The notes beneath the pieces were generated by a model. That model saw nothing but the letters and a program-made list of their open reading frames with translations. It ran no database searches and had not been told where the DNA came from. Position numbers and translations under genes: made by a program. From the IMG/VR virus record IMGVR_UViG_3300046542_000619, positions 1-25,558 of that record: a stretch of DNA of 25,558 bases. One strand, given 5' to 3'. Below, in pieces: positions 15,337 through 22,925 of this stretch. Position 1 is the stretch's first letter, and every line of letters starts with the position of its first letter. This DNA is from a virus.

Positions 15337-15795
15337 CTAAAATAATTTCTGCCGAAATAAACTAATAACAATTTCCTCTATGCTATTTTTCTCGTCCAGA
15401 TTCAACCCCAATAATTGACGCCTTTCATACTGCACCCCCTCGCTGTAACGGTTTGGTTTGTCCCGTAACCCGTCCTGATGCACCCGCGCCATACGCTGCA
15501 CACGTCCGGTAAACTCGACCACCGCCGCCTCATTGGTGCCTTTCGCTTTCATATAGCGATTGGTGCGCAGTTTGGTAAACATCTCACGTTTCACCCGGCC
15601 TTTTTTGCCTTTAACCGGCTGGCGTTTACGCGCGGCATAAGGCGTGCCGTCGGGTGCCTGCTGGCGTTTGATGCGCTGCTGCTGTGAGGCTCTTAGTTCC
15701 TTCGCAATTTCAGCCGTCATTTTGCGGCGCGCTGTCGGTGATAGTACTGCAATCAGTCCGGCGAGCTTGTCCTCAAAAGGTTTGAACTCATTCAT
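15337..15795 (-). CDS. S: Tail completion protein gpS
   Basis: The 152-aa protein (P2 gpS about 150) acts late in tail maturation, before head joining. It shows a basic N-terminal half with APDGTPYAARKRQPVKGKKGRVKREMFTKLRTNRYMKAK and the C-terminal RRQLLGLNLDEKNSIEEIVISLF, equivalent to the P2 tail LLGFTGEDVQMIEEII. Its ATG overlaps the R stop by 8 bp. The last ~80 bp are clearly AT-rich, unlike the rest of the gene, suggesting that the junction with the inserted HEPN cargo lies inside its 3' end. Confidence 0.92.
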   Translation of the reverse strand: MNEFKPFEDKLAGLIAVLSPTARRKMTAEIAKELRASQQQRIKRQQAPDGTPYAARKRQPVKGKKGRVKREMFTKLRTNRYMKAKGTNEAAVVEFTGRVQRMARVHQDGLRDKPNRYSEGVQYERRQLLGLNLDEKNSIEEIVISLFRQKLF

Positions 15796-16255
15796 GCCAC
15801 TGACTCACCAGCTCACCGTGAGCGTAGAGTTCCGTTGGCCGCGTGACGTTCTCCGGCAGGGGCGGCTCAGGAACGTGCTTCACGTGCAGCGCTTCACCTT
15901 CCTGCCTGACCAGTGTGCGCTCGGTCAGCAACAGGCTGATACTGACATCAACGCTTTCGTCGTCGTTGATATCGGCGATATAGGTGAAGCCTTTTTTGCG
16001 CCCTTCATCGGTGGTCATGATGTCGGGCTGATTTTCCCGCAGCCAGGCGTTGACCGGCACGATGAGATAATCGAGATCCCCGTGATAATCGGTGACCACG
16101 ACATTCAGCGTGTACTGATTTTCAAACGACAGCGAGGTAGCAAGTGTTGAGGCAATTTTCCCGCTGTCGATAAAAATGCGCAGCATGTCGGGATTATTGC
16201 GCAGCACCGGTGCTGCATCACAGAGGGCTTTGCGTAAACTGGCTGGCTTGAGCAT
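15788..16255 (-). CDS. R: Tail completion protein gpR
   Basis: The 155-aa product matches the P2 gpR length and pairs with gpS in tail completion. The family text MLKPASLRKALCDAAPVLRNNPDMLRIFIDSGKI and VVTDYHGDLDYLIVPVNAWLRENQPDIM is clear. An AGGA SD lies nine bases before the ATG. The 5' end overlaps lysC by 38 bp, and the 3' end overlaps S by 8 bp. Confidence 0.94.
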   Translation of the reverse strand: MLKPASLRKALCDAAPVLRNNPDMLRIFIDSGKIASTLATSLSFENQYTLNVVVTDYHGDLDYLIVPVNAWLRENQPDIMTTDEGRKKGFTYIADINDDESVDVSISLLLTERTLVRQEGEALHVKHVPEPPLPENVTRPTELYAHGELVSQWHE

Positions 16256-16508
16256 CGAGTTTATCCTGGCAGTGTTTTATGGTTTCAGACTGGGCAGCGC
16301 AGCTGATCAGCGCCGCCTCAAGCTGGCGAATGTCCGCGCTTAAATCACCGTTAGTGCGTGGCTGGCTTGCCGGTATCTTGCACAGCGCCACTTTCGGACA
16401 GCCACTGTAAATAATCAGCGGTGGTGGTGAAGGCGGGGCGGGTGTGCAGCCGGATAATGTCATCAGGCAAATCAGACTCATACCAGTCACGCAGTGCTTT
16501 ATTTTCAT
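16218..16508 (-). CDS. lysC: Outer-membrane spanin subunit LysC (Rz1-like lipoprotein)
   Basis: The 96-aa protein starts with a lipoprotein signal ending in the lipobox LSGC (Cys21). A proline-rich segment TPAPPSPPPL, typical of Rz1, follows. It pairs with LysB to bridge and fuse inner and outer membranes in the last step of lysis. The start lies inside lysB in another frame, the embedded arrangement known for Rz/Rz1, with a GAGGTT SD. It is unusually long for a pure Rz1 because its 3' half runs past the lysB stop, as in P2 LysC (about 96 aa). Confidence 0.9.
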   Translation of the reverse strand: MKIKHCVTGMSLICLMTLSGCTPAPPSPPPLIIYSGCPKVALCKIPASQPRTNGDLSADIRQLEAALISCAAQSETIKHCQDKLDAQASQFTQSPL

Positions 16509-16776
16509 TGAGTAACCTCGTCACGGTGTTGCCACGGTTCGCCGCCAGGGTGTTTGCGGTGGCGAGCCGGTTGCGTAAATCGACCTGCGCCTGTTCATTC
16601 CGCTGCCTGAGTTTTGCAGCAACATCGAGCTGATTGCGCAGCATGATGATCTGGGTTTTCTGCTCACCGGCGACACGATTTGCCTTTTCAAACGAGCGGG
16701 TCAGCGTGTTGTTTTCGCGCTTCATCCACATCAGACCGGCGACGGCCAGCAACAGCAAAATCATCAGTGTTTTCAT
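16351..16776 (-). CDS. lysB: Inner-membrane spanin subunit LysB (Rz-like)
   Basis: The 141-aa protein (same length as P2 LysB) has an N-terminal membrane anchor (residues ~2-18, KTLMILLLLAVAGLMWM) and a long periplasmic coiled coil (about 22-90, rich in Q/R/N/E). The end resembles other Rz proteins: LPDDIIRLHTRPAFTTTADYLQWLSESGAVQDTGKPATH. The start codon overlaps the endolysin stop (ATGA). No lysA homologue is present between the endolysin and lysB. Confidence 0.92.
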   Translation of the reverse strand: MKTLMILLLLAVAGLMWMKRENNTLTRSFEKANRVAGEQKTQIIMLRNQLDVAAKLRQRNEQAQVDLRNRLATANTLAANRGNTVTRLLNENKALRDWYESDLPDDIIRLHTRPAFTTTADYLQWLSESGAVQDTGKPATH

Positions 16777-17282
16777 TCCATCCCCCTGAGACAGTAAGCC
16801 CGCTCACGTGCGCGGCGGTTTTCCAGCCCGGTATTTCTGACGCCATTCACAAACACCCAGCGCGGGAACTGGTCACACACCTGCCACCACTGGTGACGCT
16901 TGATGTAGCTCACCATCGTCGAGCGACAGGCCGCGCCGGTGCCAACGTTAAACGCAAAACTCACCACCGCGTCATACACCGGCTGCGGCATATCGACCGG
17001 CACACAGACGGCGAGGCGGCGCTCGACATTCAGCACGTCGCTGACCAGGTTCTGCGCGGCCTGTCGCTCGGTAATATCGCCTTTTGGCGTAACGCCTGCG
17101 GTGTGACCGATGCCTGACGTCCAGACACCAGCGCTGCACTGGTACGGCTTCAGGCGACACCCTTCGAGGTCGGCAATCAGTGCCAGCCCGTCGGGTGAGG
17201 TTTTCAGTAATGAGAAATCCGGCAGCAGAACGGCAAGAGCCAGCACTACCGCGACACTGCAACGTTTAACGATTGATACCAC
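16773..17282 (-). CDS. SAR endolysin, GH24 lysozyme (P1 Lyz-like)
   Basis: This GH24 muramidase degrades peptidoglycan. With the start used here it is 169 aa. Residues 9-20 (SVAVVLALAVLL) form a short, weakly hydrophobic signal-anchor-release segment. The active-site line EGCRLKPYQCSAGVWTSGIGHT gives E40, C49 and T55 at T4-lysozyme spacing, with Cys in place of the Asp, as in phage P1 Lyz. C8 beside the anchor and C42 are placed like the P1 cysteines that switch disulfides. The GTG at 17282 is chosen because AGGAGG lies six bases upstream; an ATG at 17297 in the same frame overlaps that SD. It replaces the unrelated K endolysin of P2. Confidence 0.85.
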   Translation of the reverse strand: MVSIVKRCSVAVVLALAVLLPDFSLLKTSPDGLALIADLEGCRLKPYQCSAGVWTSGIGHTAGVTPKGDITERQAAQNLVSDVLNVERRLAVCVPVDMPQPVYDAVVSFAFNVGTGAACRSTMVSYIKRHQWWQVCDQFPRWVFVNGVRNTGLENRRARERAYCLRGME

Positions 17283-17487
17283 GCACCACCTCCTCATTCA
17301 GCCCCATTGCGCGCAGATAGCGGAAGGTCTGGCGGCGATACCAGAAATTCACCAGCGCGGTGAAAATCGCACAGCCCCCGCCGACATACAGCGCCAGTTT
17401 TTCCGGCGTCTGCGTACCGAAATACGCCAGCGCCACCGACAGCCAGTAAGTGACAAACGTGGTGATTTTTTCCATTGTCAGTCCCAT
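17266..17487 (-). CDS. Phage holin (small two-TM protein)
   Basis: The 73-aa protein has two membrane segments (about residues 11-24 and 31-50) and a basic, hydrophilic C-terminus (RRQTFRYLRAMG), the pattern of a class II-like holin. It lies between tail gene X and the endolysin, overlapping both, at the position of P2 Y but differing in length and topology. The ATG at 17475 (MEKITT) has a GGGA sequence six bases upstream and is an equally good start. With a SAR endolysin, a pinholin-type role is possible; the sequence cannot prove this. Confidence 0.8.
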   Translation of the reverse strand: MGLTMEKITTFVTYWLSVALAYFGTQTPEKLALYVGGGCAIFTALVNFWYRRQTFRYLRAMGLNEEVVRGINR

Positions 17488-17681
17488 AAATTCAGGGTCT
17501 CCGTGACCGGTGAGGAATCGACATCCGGCAGTTCAACGGCGGTGCCGTGTGGCAGCTCCTCACCGAGTTCTGCAAGACCTGGATTGGCGAGTAGGACCGC
17601 TTCGACCACACCCTCGGTGCGCCGGTAATGGCGCACACACAGTGCATCGAGCGTGTCGCCCTGTAGAGCCGTCACCCGCAT
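17478..17681 (-). CDS. X: Tail protein gpX (LysM-like)
   Basis: The 67-aa product equals P2 gpX. It has a LysM-like fold signature (GDTLDALCVRHYRRTEGVVEAVLLANPGLAELGEELPHGTAVELP) and is required for tail formation. It starts one base into the L stop region and overlaps the holin by 10 bp. Despite being a tail gene it sits between head gene L and the lysis genes, as in P2. Confidence 0.95.
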   Translation of the reverse strand: MRVTALQGDTLDALCVRHYRRTEGVVEAVLLANPGLAELGEELPHGTAVELPDVDSSPVTETLNLWD

Positions 17682-18181
17682 CAGATTTGCCCGATGATGC
17701 AGCGGGATTTATCCTGGAGGCGCGACACCGCCCAGCGCATATCCCGCCACATCTCATCAATGGTGCTCTCGATGCTGTCGGCTTTTTTATCCCCCTTAGC
17801 GCTCGCATCCACGCCGCGATAGTTCTCATAAAGCTTCGCGGTGGTCATCGCGGTCACGGCTTGCAGGTAGTAAAAACACCGCACACTTTCACCATCAATC
17901 GCGTCAGCCGGTACGGCGTCCAGGCTGTCATACCCGAGTGCCATCTGCTCACGGCGGTAGTCACGCAGCTCGGCGTTGGTTTCGGCCATCCCGTCAACAA
18001 TGGCGGCGCGCAGCCGAACCGGTGTGATGGTGTGCTCAAGGCGTAGCAGCTCGCGAATGCGTAGCGGCTCAACGTCGGGGAAAAAAGCCGTATTGGTAAT
18101 GGCCGCTTCCGCGACCGGGCGCGGGGGAATCACCACCCCAGCCTGCGGGCTTTCAGGCTTGCTGATAATCACTGTCGTCAT
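17681..18181 (-). CDS. L: Head completion/stabilisation protein gpL
   Basis: The 166-aa product (P2 gpL about 169) completes DNA-filled heads. The second half, MAETNAELRDYRREQMALGYDSL and YENYRGVDASAKGDKKADSIESTIDEMWRDMRWAVSRLQDKSRCI, is nearly identical to P2. The frame is open 30 codons upstream, but the ATG at 18181 matches the family and has a GAGGTT SD. It lies 92 bp after M and overlaps X by one base. Confidence 0.94.
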   Translation of the reverse strand: MTTVIISKPESPQAGVVIPPRPVAEAAITNTAFFPDVEPLRIRELLRLEHTITPVRLRAAIVDGMAETNAELRDYRREQMALGYDSLDAVPADAIDGESVRCFYYLQAVTAMTTAKLYENYRGVDASAKGDKKADSIESTIDEMWRDMRWAVSRLQDKSRCIIGQI

Positions 18182-18273
18182 GACAACCTCAAAATAGGTG
18201 GACGGTGGACGCCGGTATCGATGAGGAATAAATCCAGTCTCAACCGGCGTGCCGTCCGGCGCGGGGCGCATTC

Positions 18274-19026
18274 TTAAGCGGTGGTGTTAGCCACTTTGCG
18301 GGGGCGACCGCGTTTGCCTGGTGTGGTCGCAGGTTTACGCGGTCGCGGTTTTGTCTTTGGCTTATTCACGATGACGGGCTTCGGTTTGAGAGCGGTTTCA
18401 AGGCGCTCAATGTCCTTTTTCACCCCCGCCTGTGCATCGAGCTGCATCGCCCTTCTGAGATGGGTGATCGCCTCCACCTGCTGACCGAGGTCACGCTGTA
18501 CCAGCCCGGTGATTTTGTGCAGTTTGGCGCGCACCTTATCGGGCATATCCGCTGCGGCAGTCAGTGACAGCGTGGAGAGCAGCAGACCCACATCGACAGG
18601 CTCACCGGCAGCGTGCGTGCGCATGGCCGCCAGTGCCACATCCTCTGCCAGCACATACGGCGTAGTGCGTCTGAACTGGGCTGGCATGGTCAACCCGTAG
18701 CGCAGCGCATAACGGGCAATTTCCAGCGCACCGGCAATGTCACCGGCATCGAGCTTCCACAGCATGACAGTCATCACGATGTCATCCTGCGCACCTTTGC
18801 CCTCAGCCAGCACACCGTTAACCCACGGCGCATAAAACGGCAGCAACTCGCGCTTTTTGTCGGCCTTGCGCTCGATGGAGTGGATATTTTTTAGCGTGCG
18901 GTGGTCTGCGGCCAGCTTGACCAGCATCTGCTCGTAAGCAGAGGCATGGCGCAGCGGAATATTGTCCCGCTGCGCGGTCACAATGGCCGAGACCCGCATC
19001 ATGTGACGTGCGGCGGGACTCGTCAT
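18274..19026 (-). CDS. M: Terminase small subunit gpM
   Basis: The 250-aa protein (P2 gpM about 247) recognises cos and works with gpP to cut and package DNA. The body carries QMLVKLAADHRTLKNIHSIERKADKKRELLPFYAPWVNGVL, conserved in the family. The C-terminal ~40 residues are Lys/Arg/Pro-rich with an AT-hook-like GKRGRPRKV (about residues 237-245), suited to minor-groove DNA contact. A strong AGGAGG SD is placed at the end of N, three bases away. Confidence 0.93.
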   Translation of the reverse strand: MTSPAARHMMRVSAIVTAQRDNIPLRHASAYEQMLVKLAADHRTLKNIHSIERKADKKRELLPFYAPWVNGVLAEGKGAQDDIVMTVMLWKLDAGDIAGALEIARYALRYGLTMPAQFRRTTPYVLAEDVALAAMRTHAAGEPVDVGLLLSTLSLTAAADMPDKVRAKLHKITGLVQRDLGQQVEAITHLRRAMQLDAQAGVKKDIERLETALKPKPVIVNKPKTKPRPRKPATTPGKRGRPRKVANTTA

Positions 19027-19029
19027 GGC

Positions 19030-20115
19030 TTACGCCTCCTGCGCCGGTGCGTCAGCTTTTGTTTCTTCCGGCGGCTCAGGGAACTTACCGAGCGTGATGT
19101 TTTCAATCAGGCAACCGGCGGCGTAGTCCTCGATCACATAATCAATGTTCATGGATTCGTAGTTTTCGATGCGGTCGAGCTTGCCGTTCTCATCAATGAT
19201 GCGGCGGTGGCTGTCATCCATGTAGTAAATCGACAGGTTTTCCAGCGTCGTCACCATCAGGCCATTCGCCGGGAAGAACGGCACGCGCACCGCTGGCAGG
19301 TTGCCGATGCGTTTCTGGCTAACAATTACATCCGCCGCCATCGCTTCGGTGTTGGCCTGCTCCTGGTTCACAATCGGGAAATATTTGTCGGCCAGCAACT
19401 GACGACCACAGATGACGACAAGGTCGGGATCTTCCTGATACCACGGTGCAATCAGGTTGTTGGTCGCATCCATCACCAGCGCATCGAGGTTGGCGAAATC
19501 CCCATTTTTCCCCACGCGGATCACATCCGAAATCACGGTGCCATCTTCAGCGGTGATTTTGTCCATCACGCGCGCGGGCGCTTCGATGCGGTACTTCTGC
19601 AACCAGCCGACCGCCACGTCCTGCAACAGTGGATTTTTGCTGCGGTCAGAGGTTGCCGCACGTTTAATGCCGTTGAAACCGGCCATCATTAAATCGAGCG
19701 ACTGACGTTTGATAATGGCGTTACGAATACGCAGCTGGAAGTCCTGGAAACGCGCCCATAAATCGAGGGTGCGAAAACGAATATGGAAATCGAAGTTAAT
19801 CTGATCACATTCGTATTTGTTGGACTCCAGCGCGGTGAAATCTTCGGTCTTACGCTCATCACCACTGGCGGTATCGGCGGTGCTGGCAATCGAACCGGAG
19901 ACGCCGACACCAATTTTTTCACCCTTCATTTCAACAACCGGCACCATATTGATGCGGGTCAGAAAGTCGGATGACTCCTGCATGGTGTCCATCAGCGTCT
20001 GCGTGACGGATGGGTTGACATTGAATTTTTAATTCATGTCACCGGCGTCGATGTTGTTGAGTTTTGCGACCTGGGTGAGGTAGGCATTAAATTTAAAACG
20101 AGTCTGAGCGCGCAT
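19030..20115 (-). pseudogene. N: Major capsid protein gpN, interrupted by TAA at codon 29
   Basis: The reading frame from ATG 20115 gives 361 codons plus stop, near P2 gpN (357 aa). Its N-terminus MRAQTRFKFNAYLTQVAKLNNIDAGDMN matches P2 without gaps. Codon 29 (20029-20031) is TAA where P2 has Lys (AAA); the next codons K-F-N-V-N-P-S-V-T-Q-T-L-M stay in register, so this is a single-base nonsense change. In P2 the first 31 residues are removed by the gpO protease, so the stop lies two codons before the maturation site. The next in-frame ATG (19992, codon 42) lacks an SD, and starting there would lose part of the mature N-arm. The rest, from DTMQESSDFLTRINMVPV on, looks intact. Expected outcome: no capsid, unless suppressed or a sequencing error. 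Confidence 0.88.
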
Positions 20116-20165
20116 AGTTTTTCCTGAGTAATCAATTCGGGTTTATTCGGGCGGTTTGTCCGGGC

Positions 20166-20987
20166 TTAACAGTTGGTCACCATCGAGTCACCATTGCCGC
20201 CGCTGGCAGGGTCACGACGGCGCTGCGTAAAGCTCTCGGTGTTATCGAGGGAGGTTTCCAGCGTGGAGAATTCACCTTTCAGGGTGCTGAATTGCTGCTC
20301 CATCGCAGACAGGCGCTGCTCAGTGGCATCGTGGTTGGCCTGCACCTGCTCGGTGACGACCGTCACCGCTTCATGCACATCGCTGAAACGTGCGTCATCA
20401 TCAGCCTGTTTACGGCTGAAAATGCCTTTGACGGTGTCGGTCAGTTTGTTCAGCAGGGTGTCGGGCTGCTCTTCAAATTCCAGATCAGCCAGCGTGGCAA
20501 CCGAGAACAAATCTTCCGGACGTTCTTTGCGACCCGCGAGCGGATTGGTTTTGGCACGCGAGCAGAATTCCAGATATTCAGTGCCGAGGCTTGCCGGGTC
20601 ATCAGTGACCGCGAGGCCAATCAGATAGCACTTGCCGGAGTTGGAGAAATTCGGGCGGATCTCCATCGAGGTGTAAACCTTCTGGCCTTTGCCGACCATT
20701 TCCACCAGATTCGCCAGCGGGGTGATGCGGGCGAACAGCGCGAGCTTGCCGTTGAGCGCGGAATCATCATCGATGGTCTCGGCTTTCAGCTCGGTGACAT
20801 CGCCGTAACGGCAAAACGGGCTGTCAGGTAACACACTGGTGATGTGCTCGAGATTGATGCGTGCGCCGTAGACACGCGGGTCGAATGAATCGGCCATTTC
20901 CTGAATATCGGTGCCGCTGATCACGCGACCGTCGCAGGTGTCACCTTCGACGCCGATGCGGAACCATTTAGAAACTTTCTTTGCCAT
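20166..20987 (-). CDS. O: Capsid scaffolding protein and protease gpO
   Basis: The 273-aa protein (P2 gpO about 284) is both internal scaffold and maturation protease. The serine-protease residues described for P2 are at identical positions: D19, H48 (in ARINLEHIT) and S107 (in KVYTSMEIRP). The C-terminal ~90 residues are helical scaffold (VHEAVTVVTEQVQANHDATEQRLSAMEQQFSTLKGEFSTLE). The frame is open 23 codons upstream; the ATG at 20987 matches the family (MAKKVSKWFRIGVEGDTCDGR). It is first in the O-N-M-L-X-lysis-R-S unit and diverges from P across 165 bp that hold both promoters. Confidence 0.95.
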   Translation of the reverse strand: MAKKVSKWFRIGVEGDTCDGRVISGTDIQEMADSFDPRVYGARINLEHITSVLPDSPFCRYGDVTELKAETIDDDSALNGKLALFARITPLANLVEMVGKGQKVYTSMEIRPNFSNSGKCYLIGLAVTDDPASLGTEYLEFCSRAKTNPLAGRKERPEDLFSVATLADLEFEEQPDTLLNKLTDTVKGIFSRKQADDDARFSDVHEAVTVVTEQVQANHDATEQRLSAMEQQFSTLKGEFSTLETSLDNTESFTQRRRDPASGGNGDSMVTNC

Positions 20988-21152
20988 GTTCAGGAGTCCT
21001 GAGTGTGGGGTGATTGGGTCAGGCTTAGTTTCCTGACTCTGCACCCGGCCTGCCATTCATCCCGGATGGCTTACCCCTGACACAACAGCACCTTAGCGCG
21101 CATCGCACCCCGCTTCAGTAGCCTTGCCTCTGTCGAATAACGCGAGGCAAAC

Positions 21153-22925
21153 ATGACCATCACCACCGATACCTCCATTCTTAAAGATCCACGACGACAG
21201 GCGTCACTGCTCTACTGGCAGGGGTTTTCCGTGCCACAGATTGCCGAAATGCTCGGACAGAAACGCCCGACAGTGCAGAGCTGGAAACAGCGCGACGGCT
21301 GGGACGGCATCGCGCCGATCACCCGAGTCGAAAACAGCCTCGAAGCACGATTAATTCAGCTGATTACCAAGCCGAAAAAAGACGGCGGCGACTTCAAAGA
21401 AATCGACCTGTTAGGCCGACAGATTGAGCGGCTGGCTCGGGTGAATCGCTATAACCAGACCGGCAGTGAGGCCGATTTAAATCCCAACGTGGCGAACCGC
21501 AATAAAGGCGAGCGTAAGAAGCCGAAAAAGAACTATTTCAGCGACGAGGCTATCGAAAAGCTTGAGGAGATTTTCTTTGCCGAATCCTTTGAGTATCAGC
21601 TCGGCTGGCATCAGGCAGGACTGCAACACCGTATCCGCAATATCCTCAAATCCCGCCAGATTGGCGCAACATTTTATTTCTCGCGTGAATCGCTGTTACG
21701 CGCCCTGAAAACCGGCCATAACCAGATTTTCCTCTCAGCGTCCAAGACGCAGGCGTATGTGTTCCGCGAGTACATCATCCAGTTTGCGCGCCTGGTCGAT
21801 GTTGACCTGACCGGCGACCCGATTGTCATTGGCAACAACGGCGCAAAGCTGATTTTTCTCGGCACCAATTCCAACACCGCGCAGAGCCATAACGGCGACC
21901 TGCTGGTCGATGAGATTTTCTGGATCCCCAACTTTCAGAAGCTGCGCAAAGTCGCCAGCGGCATGGCATCCCAGCAACACCTGCGCTCGACCTATTTTTC
22001 CACACCTTCCACGCTGGCGCATGGCGCTTACCCGTTCTGGTCAGGCGAGCTGTTTAACAAAGGGCGTGCGGATAAAAGCGAGTGTATTGACCTCGATATC
22101 AGCCATGCGGCATTAAAAAATGGCATGGCCTGCGCCGATGGTCAGTGGCGACAGATTGTGAACATTGAGGACGCACTCGCCGGGGGATGTGACCTGTTTA
22201 ATCTGGACACACTGAAACGCGAAAACAGCGCCGATGATTTCCGCAATTTATTCATGTGTGAATTTGTCGATGACAAGGCTTCGGTATTCCCGTTTGAAGA
22301 GCTGCAACGTTGCATGGTCGACAGCATGGAAGCCTGGGCGGATGACTGGCAGCCGTTCGCCACACGTCCGTTTGGCTATCGCCCGGTGTGGATTGGTTAC
22401 GACCCTTCACACACCGGCGACAGTGCCGGTTGTGTGGTGCTGGCACCGCCAGTGGTGGCCGGAGGTAAATTCCGCATTCTGGAACGCCACCAGTGGAAGG
22501 GCATGGACTTTGCGACACAGGCCGAGTCCATCAAAAAGCTGACCGAAAAATACCACGTCGAATATATCGGTATCGATGCCACCGGTATCGGCCAGGGTGT
22601 GTACCAGCTCGTGCGCGCGTTCTATCCGGCAGCGCGTGAAATTCGCTACAGCCCCGAGGTGAAAACCGCGATGGTGCTCAAAGCCAAAGACACCATTGCT
22701 CGCGGATGTCTGGAATATGACGTGAGTTATACCGACATCACCGCCTCGTTTATGGCTATCCGCAAAACCATGACCAGCAGCGGGCGCAGCGCCACCTATG
22801 ACGCCAGCCGCAGCGAAGAAGCCAGCCACGCCGATGTCGCGTGGGCAACCATGCACGCCCTGTTAAATGAGCCATTAACTGCCGGTAGCGGCAACGCATC
22901 AATCTCAATTCTGGAGTTCAACTAA
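21153..22925 (+). CDS. P: Terminase large subunit gpP (ATPase)
   Basis: The 590-aa product equals P2 gpP, the packaging motor. An N-terminal helix-turn-helix (about residues 20-50, LLYWQGFSVPQIAEMLGQKRPTVQSW) precedes the ATPase. A Walker A-like KSRQIGAT (166-173) and Walker B LLVDE (D253, E254) follow. A C-terminal nuclease-type domain has the acidic residue in GYDPSHTG (D417) and IGIDATGIGQG later. GAGG six bases before the ATG serves as SD. It is co-transcribed with Q, whose start overlaps the P stop (TAATG). Confidence 0.96.
   Translation: MTITTDTSILKDPRRQASLLYWQGFSVPQIAEMLGQKRPTVQSWKQRDGWDGIAPITRVENSLEARLIQLITKPKKDGGDFKEIDLLGRQIERLARVNRYNQTGSEADLNPNVANRNKGERKKPKKNYFSDEAIEKLEEIFFAESFEYQLGWHQAGLQHRIRNILKSRQIGATFYFSRESLLRALKTGHNQIFLSASKTQAYVFREYIIQFARLVDVDLTGDPIVIGNNGAKLIFLGTNSNTAQSHNGDLLVDEIFWIPNFQKLRKVASGMASQQHLRSTYFSTPSTLAHGAYPFWSGELFNKGRADKSECIDLDISHAALKNGMACADGQWRQIVNIEDALAGGCDLFNLDTLKRENSADDFRNLFMCEFVDDKASVFPFEELQRCMVDSMEAWADDWQPFATRPFGYRPVWIGYDPSHTGDSAGCVVLAPPVVAGGKFRILERHQWKGMDFATQAESIKKLTEKYHVEYIGIDATGIGQGVYQLVRAFYPAAREIRYSPEVKTAMVLKAKDTIARGCLEYDVSYTDITASFMAIRKTMTSSGRSATYDASRSEEASHADVAWATMHALLNEPLTAGSGNASISILEFN

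Noticed and set aside
17475-17487. Dual-start holin/antiholin arrangement (MGLTMEK)
   Set aside because: Two in-frame ATGs exist, but the four extra residues add no positive charge, so the lambda S-type logic is not supported.
19030-19992. Capsid gene N as an intact 320-aa gene starting at ATG 19992
   Set aside because: There is no SD, and the upstream 41 codons, including a good SD and family N-terminus, are in the same frame; the short form is the remnant of a nonsense-interrupted gene.
20988-21152. Ogr binding sites (TGT-N12-ACA) upstream of O/P, FI and V
   Set aside because: I scanned these gaps by eye and found no exact match; near matches with one or two mismatches are too common in AT-rich DNA to call. 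A position-weight scan with known P2-family late promoters would decide.
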